This document shows positions 41,954-54,404 of a stretch of 64,000 nt of DNA, piece by piece; positions within the stretch are counted from its first letter, which is position 1, and every line of letters starts with the position of its first letter. This stretch comes from Carbonatibacter sp965199245 (GTDB lineage Bacteria > Pseudomonadota > Alphaproteobacteria > Kiloniellales > Kiloniellaceae), in contig CBDAQP010000003.1 of NCBI GenBank assembly GCA_965199245.1, positions 62,001 through 126,000 of the forward strand, given 5' to 3'. Both the position numbers and the translations under genes were made by a program. The notes below the pieces were generated by a model that searched no databases, was not told the origin of the DNA, and was given only the letters and a program-made list of their open reading frames with translations.

Positions 41954-44692
41954 TCAAGACACCTCTGTACTTGTGTTGTCGTCTTGTCCTCCAGTGTCCT
42001 CTGGCAAGTCATCGTCCAGGTCAGAAACACGGGAAACGGAAACAATTTTTTCATTTTCAGCAACATCGAACAAACGCACACCACGGGTTGACCGCCCGGC
42101 AATCCGAATATCATGAACGGGGCAACGGATCACCTTTCCGGCATCTGTCACCAGCATAATCTGATCGTTGTCCTGTACAGGTGCGACCCAGGCAACCGAC
42201 GGAGTGCGTGCCCCGGCACGGCTGAGGTCAAGGTTACTAATCCCAAGTCCACCCCGATTGGCTACCCGATATTCATAGGCGGAACTTCGCTTGCCCAAAC
42301 CATCATCCGCAATGGAGAGAATAAACTGTTCATCCGCAATCAACCCGTCGAGGGCTGAACCGACAGCATCCGCGAGGTCGTCGATGTTTTCAGCCTCCTC
42401 CGCATTATCAATACGGCGTTTCGCCGCCGCATAACGCAGGTAGCTGTCGCGTTGTTCAATGTCAAAATCCTTGTGGTCAAGGATAGCCATGGAAATAACC
42501 GTATCATCATCGGCAAGTCTGATCGCGCGCACACCCGTCGAAGTACGACCGGAAAAAACGCGAACATTTTCAACATCAAAGCGGATACACTTTCCACGCC
42601 GCGTTGACAGCAGGATATGCTGATCCTCATGACAGGTTTCAACTGCGATCAGAACGCTTCCTTCGTCCAGCTTCATCGCAATTTTTCCATTCGCATTGAC
42701 GCGGACAAAATCAGACAGCCTGTTGCGCCGAATCCCCCCGGTCGAGGTTGCAAAGACAACATACATATCGCCCCAGATCCTTTCGTCCTCTGGCATCGGC
42801 ATCAGGGCTGTAATTTGTTCATCCGCGCCCAGTGGCAACATATTGACCAATGCCTTGCCCCGCGATTGTGGCGTGCCAACCGGAAGACGGTAAACCTTGG
42901 TCCGATAAACCATTCCCCTGGACGAAAAGAACAAAACGGGTGTGTGTGTGTTACACACAAAAATACGTGACACAAAATCCTCGTCGCGGGTGGACATTCC
43001 TGAACGCCCCTTTCCCCCCCGCCGTTGTGCGCGATAGGTATTCAGCGGAACGCGCTTGACATAACCGCCGTGGCTGATGGTCACAACCATTTCCTCGCGT
43101 TGAATCAGGTCTTCGTCATCGTAGCCAAAGGCCCCGTCCAGAATTTCAGAACGGCGTGGCGTGGCATAGCGTTCACGCATCTCAACCAATTCCGCGCGGA
43201 GGATGCCCAGTAACTTCTCACGCGAGTCCAGAATGTCGAGATAAAATTTTATTTTTCCTGCAATTTCTTCCAATTCTGCCGCAATTTTATCCCGTTCGAG
43301 TCCGGTCAAACGCTGTAGACGCAATTCAAGAATCGCGCGGGCCTGGGCTTCGGAGAGATAATAATGACCGTCGTCGGTCACACTGCGCCCCGGTTCATCA
43401 ATCAACCGGATGAGAAAGGCAACATCGTCTGCGCTCCATGCGCGCGACATCAATTCTTCGCGGGCCTGAACGGGATCAGGGGCCGCACGGATCAGGGCAA
43501 TAACCGGATCAATATTTGCTACGGCAATCGCCAAACCAACCAAAACATGCGCCCGATCACGCGCCTTGCCCAGTTCAAAAATCGTGCGGCGCGTAATGAC
43601 TTCTTCGCGAAAGAGGACGAAAGACTCAATAATACGGCGCAGATCCAGCATTTCCGGCCGACCGCCATTCAGGGCCAGCATATTCGCACCAAATGACGTT
43701 TGGAGCGGGCTATAGCGGTAAAGCTGGTTCAAAATCACATCCGGTTCAACATCGCGGCGCAATTCAATCACCACCCGCACGCCTTTACGGTCGCTTTCAT
43801 CGCGCAGATCGGTGATGCCTTCGATGGTTTTATCGCGTACAATATCCGCAATTTTTTCCATCATCCGGGCCTTGTTGACCTGATAGGGAATTTCGGTCAC
43901 CACAATAGCCATTTTGTCTTTGCGGATTTCCTGAATTTCGGCCCTGCCCCGCATGACAATCGACCCGCGCCCGGTGTGATAGGCATCGCGCACCCCGGCG
44001 CGCCCCAGGATCACCCCCCCTGTGGGAAAGTCGGGGCCGGGAATAATCCGGTTCAATTCATCAATGGAAATATGCGGATTATCGACATAGGCACAGCACC
44101 CCTCCAACACCTCGCCGAGGTTGTGCGGGGGAATATTGGTCGCCATCCCCACGGCAATTCCACCTGCTCCATTGACCAGCAAATTGGGAAAACGCGCTGG
44201 AAGAACCGTCGGTTCTTTGGTCGATTCGTCGTAGTTATCCTGAAAATCAACCGTATCGCGGTCAATGTCTTCGAGCAGGGCCTCACTCGTCACACGCTGG
44301 AGGCGCGATTCCGTATAACGCATCGCGGCGGGTGGATCGCCATCCATTGACCCGAAATTCCCTTGCCCATCGACCAAAGGCAAGCGCATAGAAAAATTCT
44401 GTGCCATGCGAACCATGGCATCATAGATCGCCTGGTCGCCGTGCGGGTGGTACTGCCCCATTACATCCCCGACAATACGCGCCGATTTGCGATAGGGGCG
44501 ATTCCAGTCGTAACCGGATTCTTTCATCGCGTAGAGAATGCGGCGATGAACCGGCTTTAAACCGTCGCGCACATCCGGCAAGGCCCGCGCCACAATCACA
44601 CTCATCGCGTAATCGAGGTAAGAGCGGCGCATCTCGTCTTCGATTGTGACCGGAGAAATATCGCTATCAATGGGGGGAGTATCTGATGTCAC
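41954..44692 (-). CDS. gyrA: DNA gyrase subunit A
   Basis: The 912-residue type IIA topoisomerase subunit cuts and rejoins DNA. It has the winged-helix region with GQYHPHGDQAIYDAMVRMAQ, the catalytic Tyr in AAMRYTESRL, and a C-terminal beta-pinwheel with the GyrA box QRRGGKG, which separates it from ParC. The residue equivalent to E. coli Ser83 is Gln; Asp87 is kept. It ends with an acidic tail (DLDDDLPEDTGGQDD). It is followed by coaD. Confidence 0.97.
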   Translation of the reverse strand: MTSDTPPIDSDISPVTIEDEMRRSYLDYAMSVIVARALPDVRDGLKPVHRRILYAMKESGYDWNRPYRKSARIVGDVMGQYHPHGDQAIYDAMVRMAQNFSMRLPLVDGQGNFGSMDGDPPAAMRYTESRLQRVTSEALLEDIDRDTVDFQDNYDESTKEPTVLPARFPNLLVNGAGGIAVGMATNIPPHNLGEVLEGCCAYVDNPHISIDELNRIIPGPDFPTGGVILGRAGVRDAYHTGRGSIVMRGRAEIQEIRKDKMAIVVTEIPYQVNKARMMEKIADIVRDKTIEGITDLRDESDRKGVRVVIELRRDVEPDVILNQLYRYSPLQTSFGANMLALNGGRPEMLDLRRIIESFVLFREEVITRRTIFELGKARDRAHVLVGLAIAVANIDPVIALIRAAPDPVQAREELMSRAWSADDVAFLIRLIDEPGRSVTDDGHYYLSEAQARAILELRLQRLTGLERDKIAAELEEIAGKIKFYLDILDSREKLLGILRAELVEMRERYATPRRSEILDGAFGYDDEDLIQREEMVVTISHGGYVKRVPLNTYRAQRRGGKGRSGMSTRDEDFVSRIFVCNTHTPVLFFSSRGMVYRTKVYRLPVGTPQSRGKALVNMLPLGADEQITALMPMPEDERIWGDMYVVFATSTGGIRRNRLSDFVRVNANGKIAMKLDEGSVLIAVETCHEDQHILLSTRRGKCIRFDVENVRVFSGRTSTGVRAIRLADDDTVISMAILDHKDFDIEQRDSYLRYAAAKRRIDNAEEAENIDDLADAVGSALDGLIADEQFILSIADDGLGKRSSAYEYRVANRGGLGISNLDLSRAGARTPSVAWVAPVQDNDQIMLVTDAGKVIRCPVHDIRIAGRSTRGVRLFDVAENEKIVSVSRVSDLDDDLPEDTGGQDDNTSTEVS

Positions 44693-44834
44693 GGGTGAGC
44701 CTTGCTAAAAAAACGCGCCCTCATGCGGCAACGCCAAAATGAACGGAAATAAAACTGTAGCAAAACAGACCCGCACAAACAACAGCAATAGAGGTAATCC
44801 TGGGCCGCTGTCGGTCACTGTTTCGGATCAGAGA

Positions 44835-45350
44835 TCAGAAAGGAATTTCATCGTCCAGATCACTGCCCAGCCCGGCAGGACTGTTCCCGCCATCGTATCC
44901 CCCGCCAAAGGAGTCACCACCGCCAGCAGGCGCGCCCCCCCCCAAAGAATCACCGCCATATCCCCCGCCCTGCGGCGCACCCGCGCCCATTCCATCATTG
45001 CGCCCATCGAGCATCGTCAGCTCACCGCGAAAGTTTTGCAGGACAATTTCGGTTGTATAGCGTTCCGCGCCTGCCTGATCCGTCCATTTACGGGTCTGGA
45101 GCTGTCCTTCGAGATAGAGTTTCGACCCCTTGCGCAGGTATTTTTCCGCCACATCGGCAAGACGGTCATTAAAAATAACCACGCGATGCCATTCCGTGCG
45201 CTCCCGACGCTCGCCACTCGCGCGGTCGCGCCAGCTTTCAGATGTGGCGACGCTCAAATTAACAACGCGTTGTCCGTTGTTCATCGGGCGAATTTCAGGA
45301 TCACGCCCCAAATTGCCGACAAGGATAACTTTATTGACAGACCCGGCCAT
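44835..45350 (-). CDS. ssb: Single-stranded DNA-binding protein
   Basis: The 171-residue SSB has an N-terminal OB fold (VNKVILVGNLGRDPEIRPMN, WHRVVIFNDRLADVAEKYLR), a Gly-rich linker and the acidic protein-interaction tip DLDDEIPF. It binds ssDNA as a tetramer in replication and repair. It is divergent from uvrA across a 240-bp intergenic region. Confidence 0.96.
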   Translation of the reverse strand: MAGSVNKVILVGNLGRDPEIRPMNNGQRVVNLSVATSESWRDRASGERRERTEWHRVVIFNDRLADVAEKYLRKGSKLYLEGQLQTRKWTDQAGAERYTTEIVLQNFRGELTMLDGRNDGMGAGAPQGGGYGGDSLGGGAPAGGGDSFGGGYDGGNSPAGLGSDLDDEIPF

Positions 45351-45463
45351 AGTGTTCTGTGCCTTTCGCTGTTTCCTGGGAATTCCGTGGCACGCACTAC
45401 CGCCACGCGAAATAGTGTTCTATACCTAACGGAGCACAAAGGCAACGGCAACAGAGGAATGAC

Positions 45464-45499
45464 AAAATTACAGGGGGTGGCAAAATTACAGGGGGTGGC
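45464..45499 (+). repeat. Two tandem 18-bp repeats upstream of uvrA
   Basis: AAAATTACAGGGGGTGGC occurs twice back to back in the ssb-uvrA intergenic region, about 95 bp before the uvrA start. It has no dyad symmetry and no match I recognise to a LexA box. The role is unknown. Confidence 0.7.
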
Positions 45500-45592
45500 A
45501 AAAAACACCGTGCAAAACACGGGACGAGACTTGCATTTTGACTTCAATCTGTCCATCTGTTGGATGGCTTATTTCTCCAGACAGGTGCTTTG

Positions 45593-48463
<2,871 letters not shown>

Positions 48464-48471
<8 letters not shown>

Positions 48472-49816
48472 CGACATCACACCCGTTCAGGTCATCGGTG
48501 GCGGTCTGGCTGGCAGTGAGGCAAGCTGGCAACTGGCTCAAGCGGGCGTTCCGGTTATCCTGTGCGAAATGCGCCCCGTTCGGGTGACAGAGGTACACCA
48601 AACGGACGCGCTGGCAGAATTGGTCTGTTCCAATTCTTTTCGTTCGGACGACGCGCAAAACAATGCGGTGGGTCTGCTCCACGAAGAAATGCGCCGTCTC
48701 GATTCGCTGATTATGGCCTGTGCCGATCGGCATAAAGTCCCTGCTGGCGGGGCCCTGGCAGTTGACCGCGAAGGATTCGCCCAGGCCGTCACGCAGAAAA
48801 TCAGCACCCATCCTCTCATTACTCTGGTTCGTGAAGAAATCACAACCCCACCCGCCCGTGACTCTGTCATCATCGCCACCGGCCCCCTGACATCAGAGGC
48901 CATGAGTGACATCATCGCTGGTCTGACAGGCGCGGATTATCTGTCTTTTTTTGATGCCATTGCCCCTATTGTCCACAAAGACTCGATTGATTTGAACAAA
49001 GCATGGTTTCAATCCCGCTATGACAAGGGCGACGGGGCAGATTATATTAACTGCGCCCTCGACAAAAACCAGTATAATCGCTTTATTGCGGAACTTCTCG
49101 CCGGGGAAAAGGCCGACCTCCACGACCGGGAAGGCACACCCTGGTTTGAGGGCTGTCTGCCCATTGAGGTCATGGCAGAACGCGGGGCAGAGACCCTGCG
49201 CTTTGGCCCGATGAAACCTGTTGGCTTGCAAAATCCGGCCTCGGAAACGCCGCACTATGCCGTTGTTCAGTTGCGCCAGGATAACAAACTCGGCACACTC
49301 TACAATATTGTCGGTTTCCAAACCAGGCTCAGGCACGGTGAACAGGCGCGGATTTTTCGCACGATCCCCGGCCTTGAACAGGCCGAATTTGCCCGCCTGG
49401 GCGGGATTCATCGCAACACCTTTATCAATTCACCACAGCTTTTGGATCATAGCCTGCGCCTGAAAAAGGCCCCGCGCTTTCGCTTTGCAGGGCAGATTAC
49501 AGGGGTTGAAGGTTACGTTGAATCAGCAGCCAGCGGACTCCTGGCAGGGCGGTTTGCAGCGGCGGAACGCCTGGGGCGCGGAACCTTGCCCCCGCCCCCG
49601 CTCCACACCGCGCACGGGGCCTTGCTCAATCACGTCACAACGGGCCATATCACAGGCGGGGCCAAAAGTTTCCAGCCGATGAATATCAATTTCGGCCTCT
49701 TCCCGCCGCTCGTCCATCAAAAGGGACAAAAAAAACTGAAAAAGAAAGACCGCAAAACTGTCAAGGCCGCGCAGGCACTCGATGCGCTGGCAGAATGGCA
49801 GACAGCCTTTCTCTAA
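48464..49816 (+). CDS. trmFO: Methylenetetrahydrofolate--tRNA-(uracil-5-)-methyltransferase TrmFO
   Basis: The 450-residue flavoprotein makes 5-methyluridine at position 54 of tRNA using methylene-THF and FADH2. It has the FAD-binding start VIGGGLAGSEASWQLA, then LCEMRPVRVTEVHQTD, LVCSNSFRSDDAQNNAVG and the end GALLNHVTTGHITGG with FQPMNINFGLFPP. The GTG at 48464 is chosen; the frame is open further upstream only because it runs through uvrA in another frame. It overlaps the uvrA stop by 8 bp. Confidence 0.94.
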
Positions 49817-49954
49817 AAAGCCACGCGGTTTTGCAACAAAATGTCGTCTTTATACAAATTTTGTTCGCACAAGGACTTTTTCAATCCGCGAAAATCACTA
49901 TAAAGGAAGACTCCTCTTACACCTAGAAATCCACAACCTGAAAACGAGGGCAGA

Positions 49955-50212
49955 ATGTCGGCACTTTCAAAATACGAATCCCCCCTGCGTGTGATTGTGC
50001 TGGGTCTTGTGGCACTTTACTTGTTGCTCTCGACCGTTTTAATGACGCCGCAGTTGATGTGGCTCAAGGACGCCTTTCGCACAACGGGTGACGATTGTAT
50101 CTATTCCGCCGACATAATGAAAGAAGACCTGGTGGACAAGGGCCTCAGCGCAGAAGATGCCATAACCTCCGTGTCTTACTGGTGTCCCCGCTGGGCCATT
50201 CCTGTCCAGTAA
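49955..50212 (+). CDS. Small membrane protein, unknown
   Basis: The 85-residue ORF has one clear N-terminal hydrophobic helix (VIVLGLVALYLLLSTVLM), then a soluble tail with two Cys (GDDCIYSADI and SYWCPRW) that could form a disulfide if periplasmic. The ATG follows GAGGGCAGA. It lies 37 bp before the large SerC-SerA fusion gene on the same strand and may be cotranscribed. I do not recognise a family. Confidence 0.55.
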   Translation: MSALSKYESPLRVIVLGLVALYLLLSTVLMTPQLMWLKDAFRTTGDDCIYSADIMKEDLVDKGLSAEDAITSVSYWCPRWAIPVQ

Positions 50213-50249
50213 ACCTCTTGAATTCCAACCAAAAACTAAGGAAAAATCC

Positions 50250-53222
50250 ATGCCCTCTATCGATGATCTCAAGGCTCTGCGTGCGTCCTCCCTCGACATC
50301 ACCCGTGGGGGTGCTCCCCGGCGGACAAGTAACCAGTTTTTCGGTGTCGGGCCAATTACCGATATGTCCGAGGACGAAGTTTACGGACGACGGATGCGCT
50401 TTGAATTTGATCGCTGGCTCGAAGAAAACTACGCAAAACTTGATGAGAAGGGACAGCGGATCGGCAGTCTGACCACGCCGGAAATCGGTCGGTCTATGCA
50501 CCGGGGTTATCCGGCGGACAAGGTTTTGCTGGATATGGCGCAGGCTATTCATAGCTATTTCGAGTTTCCGGACAAAAATAAAATGGCGATTGGTCTGGGC
50601 GGTGGTCACAGCGGCTTTACCGTTTCGGTCATGCATCTGCTCAACGCCAACAAAGACGACTTGCACATTTATATTGACACCCCTGCCCCGGAAACTGAAT
50701 CCAGCCGCTCTGGCGGATTTTTCCGCCAGTCGTGGGGTGCGCAGATTATGGAACTGTATAAAAACGCCCGAAATAGCGACCTGAATCGCCTCCACTACGC
50801 CACATCCGAAGGCATCATTCCCACCGCAGATGAACTCGAATCCATGGGGGTCAAGGTTTTCATCGGTGTTGGTCACGAAACAACGGGGGCGACCTGTTAC
50901 ACGGAATCAGAGGTACGGGGCCTGCTGGAATGGATTGACCGCAACCCCGCCGAACACCACGCGGTGATTGATAGTACCTCTATGCTTGGTGCCATGCCGT
51001 GGGATCAAAGCATTGTTACGGCATTTTTGGACAAGTGCTGTATGTTTATGCCTTTCCAAAAAGCCATCGGTGGCGCATCGGCCTATTTTATTGCCTCCTA
51101 CACGCCCCAGGCCCTGGCCTTGATGGATGACAACATCAAAAATCCCAGCTGGGCCATTCCGCGCCAGTTGAAAATCTGCGCCCCTGCGGATCCCAAGGCC
51201 CCCTTTTCCAGCGACAAAAGCTGGCAATACGGCCCTGTTTATGACCCACGCGAAAACAAAATGCTGGGCGGGATTATCAACACTTTCTCAACGCTCAATT
51301 TTGCAGAAACGACCTTTGGTGTCCTGCGGGCGAAAAAAAACGTCGGTTCTGTGCGCGATATGAACGCGCGTTCGGTTGAAAACCGCGATATTGTCAACGA
51401 CTGGATTACACAAAACGACACCCTGGAACTGGGCGTCGAAAGTGCCCCCAATCGCGGCGCGGCGGTCACTTTGCTCAAGGTCAGGTCAAATCAAATGATG
51501 GATGACCCAGCCCTCCACGCCAGGGTCATTGCCAAATCAAAACAGTTGCTGGGCTACGAAGGCCTGACCCATCCCAATGGCGAACGCGAAGCCCCCCTGG
51601 ACACCGCACGTTATATCAATGCCTTTCCCGGCACACCGGGCGACTATCGCGCATGGATTGGTGGCATTCGCCCCAATGCCGATGTCACAGCCCTTATGGA
51701 AAACCTGCGTTACGCCTATCACCGCGCCCGCATTATCGTTGCCGAAGAAGAACTCGCGAAACAGGGCGTGACCTTTGACCCTGCCCCCGCAACAACGGGC
51801 GATCAACGCAAAGATGACCCATCGCGGGCCTATACTGTTTTGGTGGCTGATCTGGTCGGTCTGGCCTTTGATGCCGATGGCAAACCGGATCCCTCTGCGG
51901 TCAAGGCCCACATTGAATCAAAGGGCGGTGTGTTCCATGACGGCCCTCTTGATGCGCGCGAAAACCTCGAAACCGGAAAGATCCATTTTTCTTACCAACC
52001 TGACCTGAGCACAGAAGCCGAACTTCTCCCCCAAACGGATCAGGGGCAATTCGACGCCACGATTGTCGCGGCAACCTTCCTGCCCCGGGGGGCCGTCTTT
52101 GCCGAAGGCGGCGTTCGCATTGGGGCCGGAACCGGAAACATGGGGTCTGACTCCTGGGGCGGGGGCAACGGCACGGGCGGCACAGCCCCGTTGATGAATA
52201 CCCCGGGTTTCAACAGCCGCGCCACAGCCCAAATGGTCATGAAGGCCCTGCTCAAGGTCTGTCCTGATCTGCCTGTTGACGACATGCACCGCCGCGTGAG
52301 TGCGGGGGATTTCGACACGGGCAAAGACCTGTGTAAATTCCCGACCCGCAAACTCGAGGGAAAGCGCATGGCGATCATGGGCTATGGCAACATTGGGCGC
52401 GAAGTCGCCAAGCTGGCCCAGTCTTTTGGCATGGAGGTTGTCATTCACGCCCGCCCCCATCACCGGAGCTGGATTGAATCCGAAGGCTTCGGTTATGCCG
52501 CTACTCCGGCAGAGGCCGCGCAAGGGGCCGATGTGCTCAGCCCCCATACCGGTTTGGGTGTTCTCAATGCTGAAACGGGCAAATTCACCAACGATAGTTT
52601 TGTCAATGCAGAGGTTCTGGAGGCCCTCAATGACGGCGCGGTGCTGGTCAACTATGACCGGGGGGAGGTCGTGGCGATTGATGCACTGGACGCGGCCCTG
52701 TCATCGGGCAAATTATCGTGGGCGGCAATTGATGCCGACCTGTTCAAATCACAGGACGGCACACTTTCCGGCCCCATGGTGCCTTATCTGTCCTTGCTGG
52801 ATAAACACGCCGACAAGCTCGAACTCCTCCCCCATGCGGCGGCGGATACCGAACACCTGTCACGGGTCGAAGGCGCGAAACAGGCTGTCGATCAAATTTT
52901 CGACGCCATCCGGTTCAAACGCATCACAAACCTCAAGGGCGACCTGCCCGCAGGCTACCACGATGCCGGAGCCAAAAAACCCGACGGTGTGGGCAAGGTG
53001 ACAGCCGCCGCACTCAACGCGGTTGCGGCCTGTGCAGATGCCGATGAACTGCGCCGACTCAGCGAAGACCTCGCCGCACTCTGGGGGGCCTTTGCGGTCA
53101 CACAGGACGCCAACCGCCGCGCCGACCTCATCGCCCGCTATGGGGCGGATGCGACCCTCAACGCCAACCGCCTTGTCCAGCTGTTACAAAAACGCGGCCT
53201 CACCGGGCCATACGCCGGATAA
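50250..53222 (+). CDS. Fused phosphoserine aminotransferase-like / 3-phosphoglycerate dehydrogenase-like protein
   Basis: The 990-residue protein has two enzyme halves. Residues 1 to about 500 are a PLP-dependent fold-type I aminotransferase of the SerC type: GLGGGHSGFTV, HAVIDSTSMLGA with the PLP Asp at 241, and the Schiff-base Lys at 271 in FMPFQKAIGG. Residues about 545-950 are a D-2-hydroxyacid dehydrogenase of the SerA type: a PGFNSRATAQ segment, the NAD motif MGYGNIGREVAKLA near 710, the substrate Arg in VNYDRGEVV, and the catalytic His in LLPHAAADT. No ACT domain is evident; the last 50 residues are helical. Together these would carry out the first two steps of phosphorylated serine synthesis, 3-phosphoglycerate to phosphoserine. 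A strong terminator follows 9 bp after the stop. Assignment of substrates is inference. Confidence 0.85.
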   Translation: MPSIDDLKALRASSLDITRGGAPRRTSNQFFGVGPITDMSEDEVYGRRMRFEFDRWLEENYAKLDEKGQRIGSLTTPEIGRSMHRGYPADKVLLDMAQAIHSYFEFPDKNKMAIGLGGGHSGFTVSVMHLLNANKDDLHIYIDTPAPETESSRSGGFFRQSWGAQIMELYKNARNSDLNRLHYATSEGIIPTADELESMGVKVFIGVGHETTGATCYTESEVRGLLEWIDRNPAEHHAVIDSTSMLGAMPWDQSIVTAFLDKCCMFMPFQKAIGGASAYFIASYTPQALALMDDNIKNPSWAIPRQLKICAPADPKAPFSSDKSWQYGPVYDPRENKMLGGIINTFSTLNFAETTFGVLRAKKNVGSVRDMNARSVENRDIVNDWITQNDTLELGVESAPNRGAAVTLLKVRSNQMMDDPALHARVIAKSKQLLGYEGLTHPNGEREAPLDTARYINAFPGTPGDYRAWIGGIRPNADVTALMENLRYAYHRARIIVAEEELAKQGVTFDPAPATTGDQRKDDPSRAYTVLVADLVGLAFDADGKPDPSAVKAHIESKGGVFHDGPLDARENLETGKIHFSYQPDLSTEAELLPQTDQGQFDATIVAATFLPRGAVFAEGGVRIGAGTGNMGSDSWGGGNGTGGTAPLMNTPGFNSRATAQMVMKALLKVCPDLPVDDMHRRVSAGDFDTGKDLCKFPTRKLEGKRMAIMGYGNIGREVAKLAQSFGMEVVIHARPHHRSWIESEGFGYAATPAEAAQGADVLSPHTGLGVLNAETGKFTNDSFVNAEVLEALNDGAVLVNYDRGEVVAIDALDAALSSGKLSWAAIDADLFKSQDGTLSGPMVPYLSLLDKHADKLELLPHAAADTEHLSRVEGAKQAVDQIFDAIRFKRITNLKGDLPAGYHDAGAKKPDGVGKVTAAALNAVAACADADELRRLSEDLAALWGAFAVTQDANRRADLIARYGADATLNANRLVQLLQKRGLTGPYAG

Positions 53223-53231
53223 ACCGGAAAA

Positions 53232-53256
53232 AGCCCCCTTGCGGGGCTTTTTTATT
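53232..53256 (+). terminator. Rho-independent terminator after the SerC-SerA fusion gene
   Basis: AAGCCCC pairs with GGGGCTT around a short loop (53232-53250), followed by a run of T. Confidence 0.85.
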
Positions 53257-53282
53257 GACAACGCCGTACCACCATTGTGACC

Positions 53283-53318
53283 GCGTGCCCTCGTAACAAG
53301 GTATAGCGAGGGGACGCG
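53283..53318 (+). other. Intergenic hairpin
   Basis: GCGT and CCCTCG pair with CGAGGG and ACGC, with one mismatch and a 13-nt loop. It lacks a T run, so it is not a typical terminator. It lies just before the 183-bp element. Confidence 0.4.
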
Positions 53319-53324
53319 CCAGCT

Positions 53325-53507
53325 GTAGCGTGACTCTCATTATTTCGCGCGATGAGTCGTCTTTGAGTACCAGTCATTTGATCGTTTCTTGTCCCCCTTG
53401 AGTGCGTCTCTTTTGTTATAAGATAGGCGACACCCTCACAAATTGATAACGATTCCCAAAATGGACATGCTCAGAGTCAGGGCGCGACATCATGAGAGTC
53501 ACGCTAC
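53325..53507 (+). repeat. 183-bp MITE-like element with 26-bp terminal inverted repeats, copy B
   Basis: The ends GTAGCGTGACTCTCAT...TCGCGC are inverted repeats matching at 24 of 26 positions. The interior is not palindromic and has no supported ORF. It matches the reverse complement of 517-700 along its whole length. No clear target duplication is visible. It lies in the gap between the SerC-SerA fusion and the Sel1 gene, next to the decayed restriction locus. Confidence 0.7.
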
Positions 53508-53578
53508 TACCAACGCCTTGGTGGTCACCTGCCCAGCACCTGACCGGGTGTTCAATAGACCCCCGGTTTTTTATGTCA

Positions 53579-54382
53579 TCACGGTCGCCTGTGCGGAAAA
53601 ACCGGGCCATCAAAAGGCGGGGGAGCGGGTGGCTCCGCGACAGGTTCAATTTTTAACTCTGGCCGGTCGCGCAATAGAGCGCGGGACAGCGCGTGGCCTT
53701 CGGCGGCGGCGGTCATCAGGGCGCGGCGAGCAGGAAGATCACCGTAAACCCGCGCGAGGGTATAGCGGGCATCATTGATCCCGCCCTGCGCGGCCTTGTC
53801 CAACCAGATTCGGGCGGCAGTTGTCGACTCGGGGATGGGCGAATTGGGGGTTGCCGACTGGGGAGTGGGCGCACCAGACACCGCAGGGACTGTGCGCCGT
53901 AACAGGCTAAGACCATAGTTATACTGCGCGACCGGATGCCCCGCCTGTGCCGCAGATTGCCAGTGGAGCAAGGCTTTATCGGGATCGTAGAGTGGCGATG
54001 CAACATCGTTATAGAGCACCCCCAAATTATTATCCGCCGCCGCAATTCCCGCCCGCGCGGCGGTCAGATAATGGTATTCGACCGCTTTCAGGTCCGGGGC
54101 CGCATCACGTTCCAATGCCACCGCCAGCGAATAGTGCGCCCGCACGTCCCCCAGGTCCGCTCTGGCGCGCCAGATGCTTAAGGCCTGCGCCCTGTCACCT
54201 GCCTCAAACGCCGCAACACCGATATTGTAATCCGGGGTCTTGTCATCTTGCGCCCCCACGGGGACAGCCGCCAAAGAAACCAGACAAACAATAGACAACG
54301 ACCGCAAAAGCTGGCAATTTCGCACCACAGATTTTTTCCTCGTCTTAAACACCAGCGTTCCTTTTAACGGAAAAAGCACCAT
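53579..54382 (-). CDS. Exported Sel1-repeat (TPR-like) protein
   Basis: The protein is up to 267 residues. After a signal peptide (LLRSLSIVCLVSLAAVPVGAQ) come Sel1-type helical repeats: GVAAFEAGDRAQALSIWRAR, ADLGDVRAHYSLAVAL, AAARAG-like ADNNLGVLYND, LHWQSAAQAGHPVAQYNYG and LDKAAQGGINDARYTLARV. A low-complexity Pro/Ser/Thr insert (about residues 173-188) and a Pro-rich tail are present. Such proteins mediate protein contacts in the periplasm; the partner is unknown. It diverges from the restriction gene with only about 22 bp between the starts. The exact start is uncertain. Confidence 0.75.
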   Translation of the reverse strand: MVLFPLKGTLVFKTRKKSVVRNCQLLRSLSIVCLVSLAAVPVGAQDDKTPDYNIGVAAFEAGDRAQALSIWRARADLGDVRAHYSLAVALERDAAPDLKAVEYHYLTAARAGIAAADNNLGVLYNDVASPLYDPDKALLHWQSAAQAGHPVAQYNYGLSLLRRTVPAVSGAPTPQSATPNSPIPESTTAARIWLDKAAQGGINDARYTLARVYGDLPARRALMTAAAEGHALSRALLRDRPELKIEPVAEPPAPPPFDGPVFPHRRP

Positions 54383-54404
54383 TGCCTCAAAGGATTTTCT
54401 GCCT

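Noticed and set aside
45351..45592. LexA operator between ssb and uvrA
   Set aside because: I searched for GTTC-N7-GTTC and its reverse; GTTC occurs, but no properly spaced pair is present.
52300..53001. 233-residue plus-strand ORF within the SerC-SerA gene
   Set aside because: It is a frame shadow of the dehydrogenase domain, with Pro/Arg/Ser-rich low-quality sequence.
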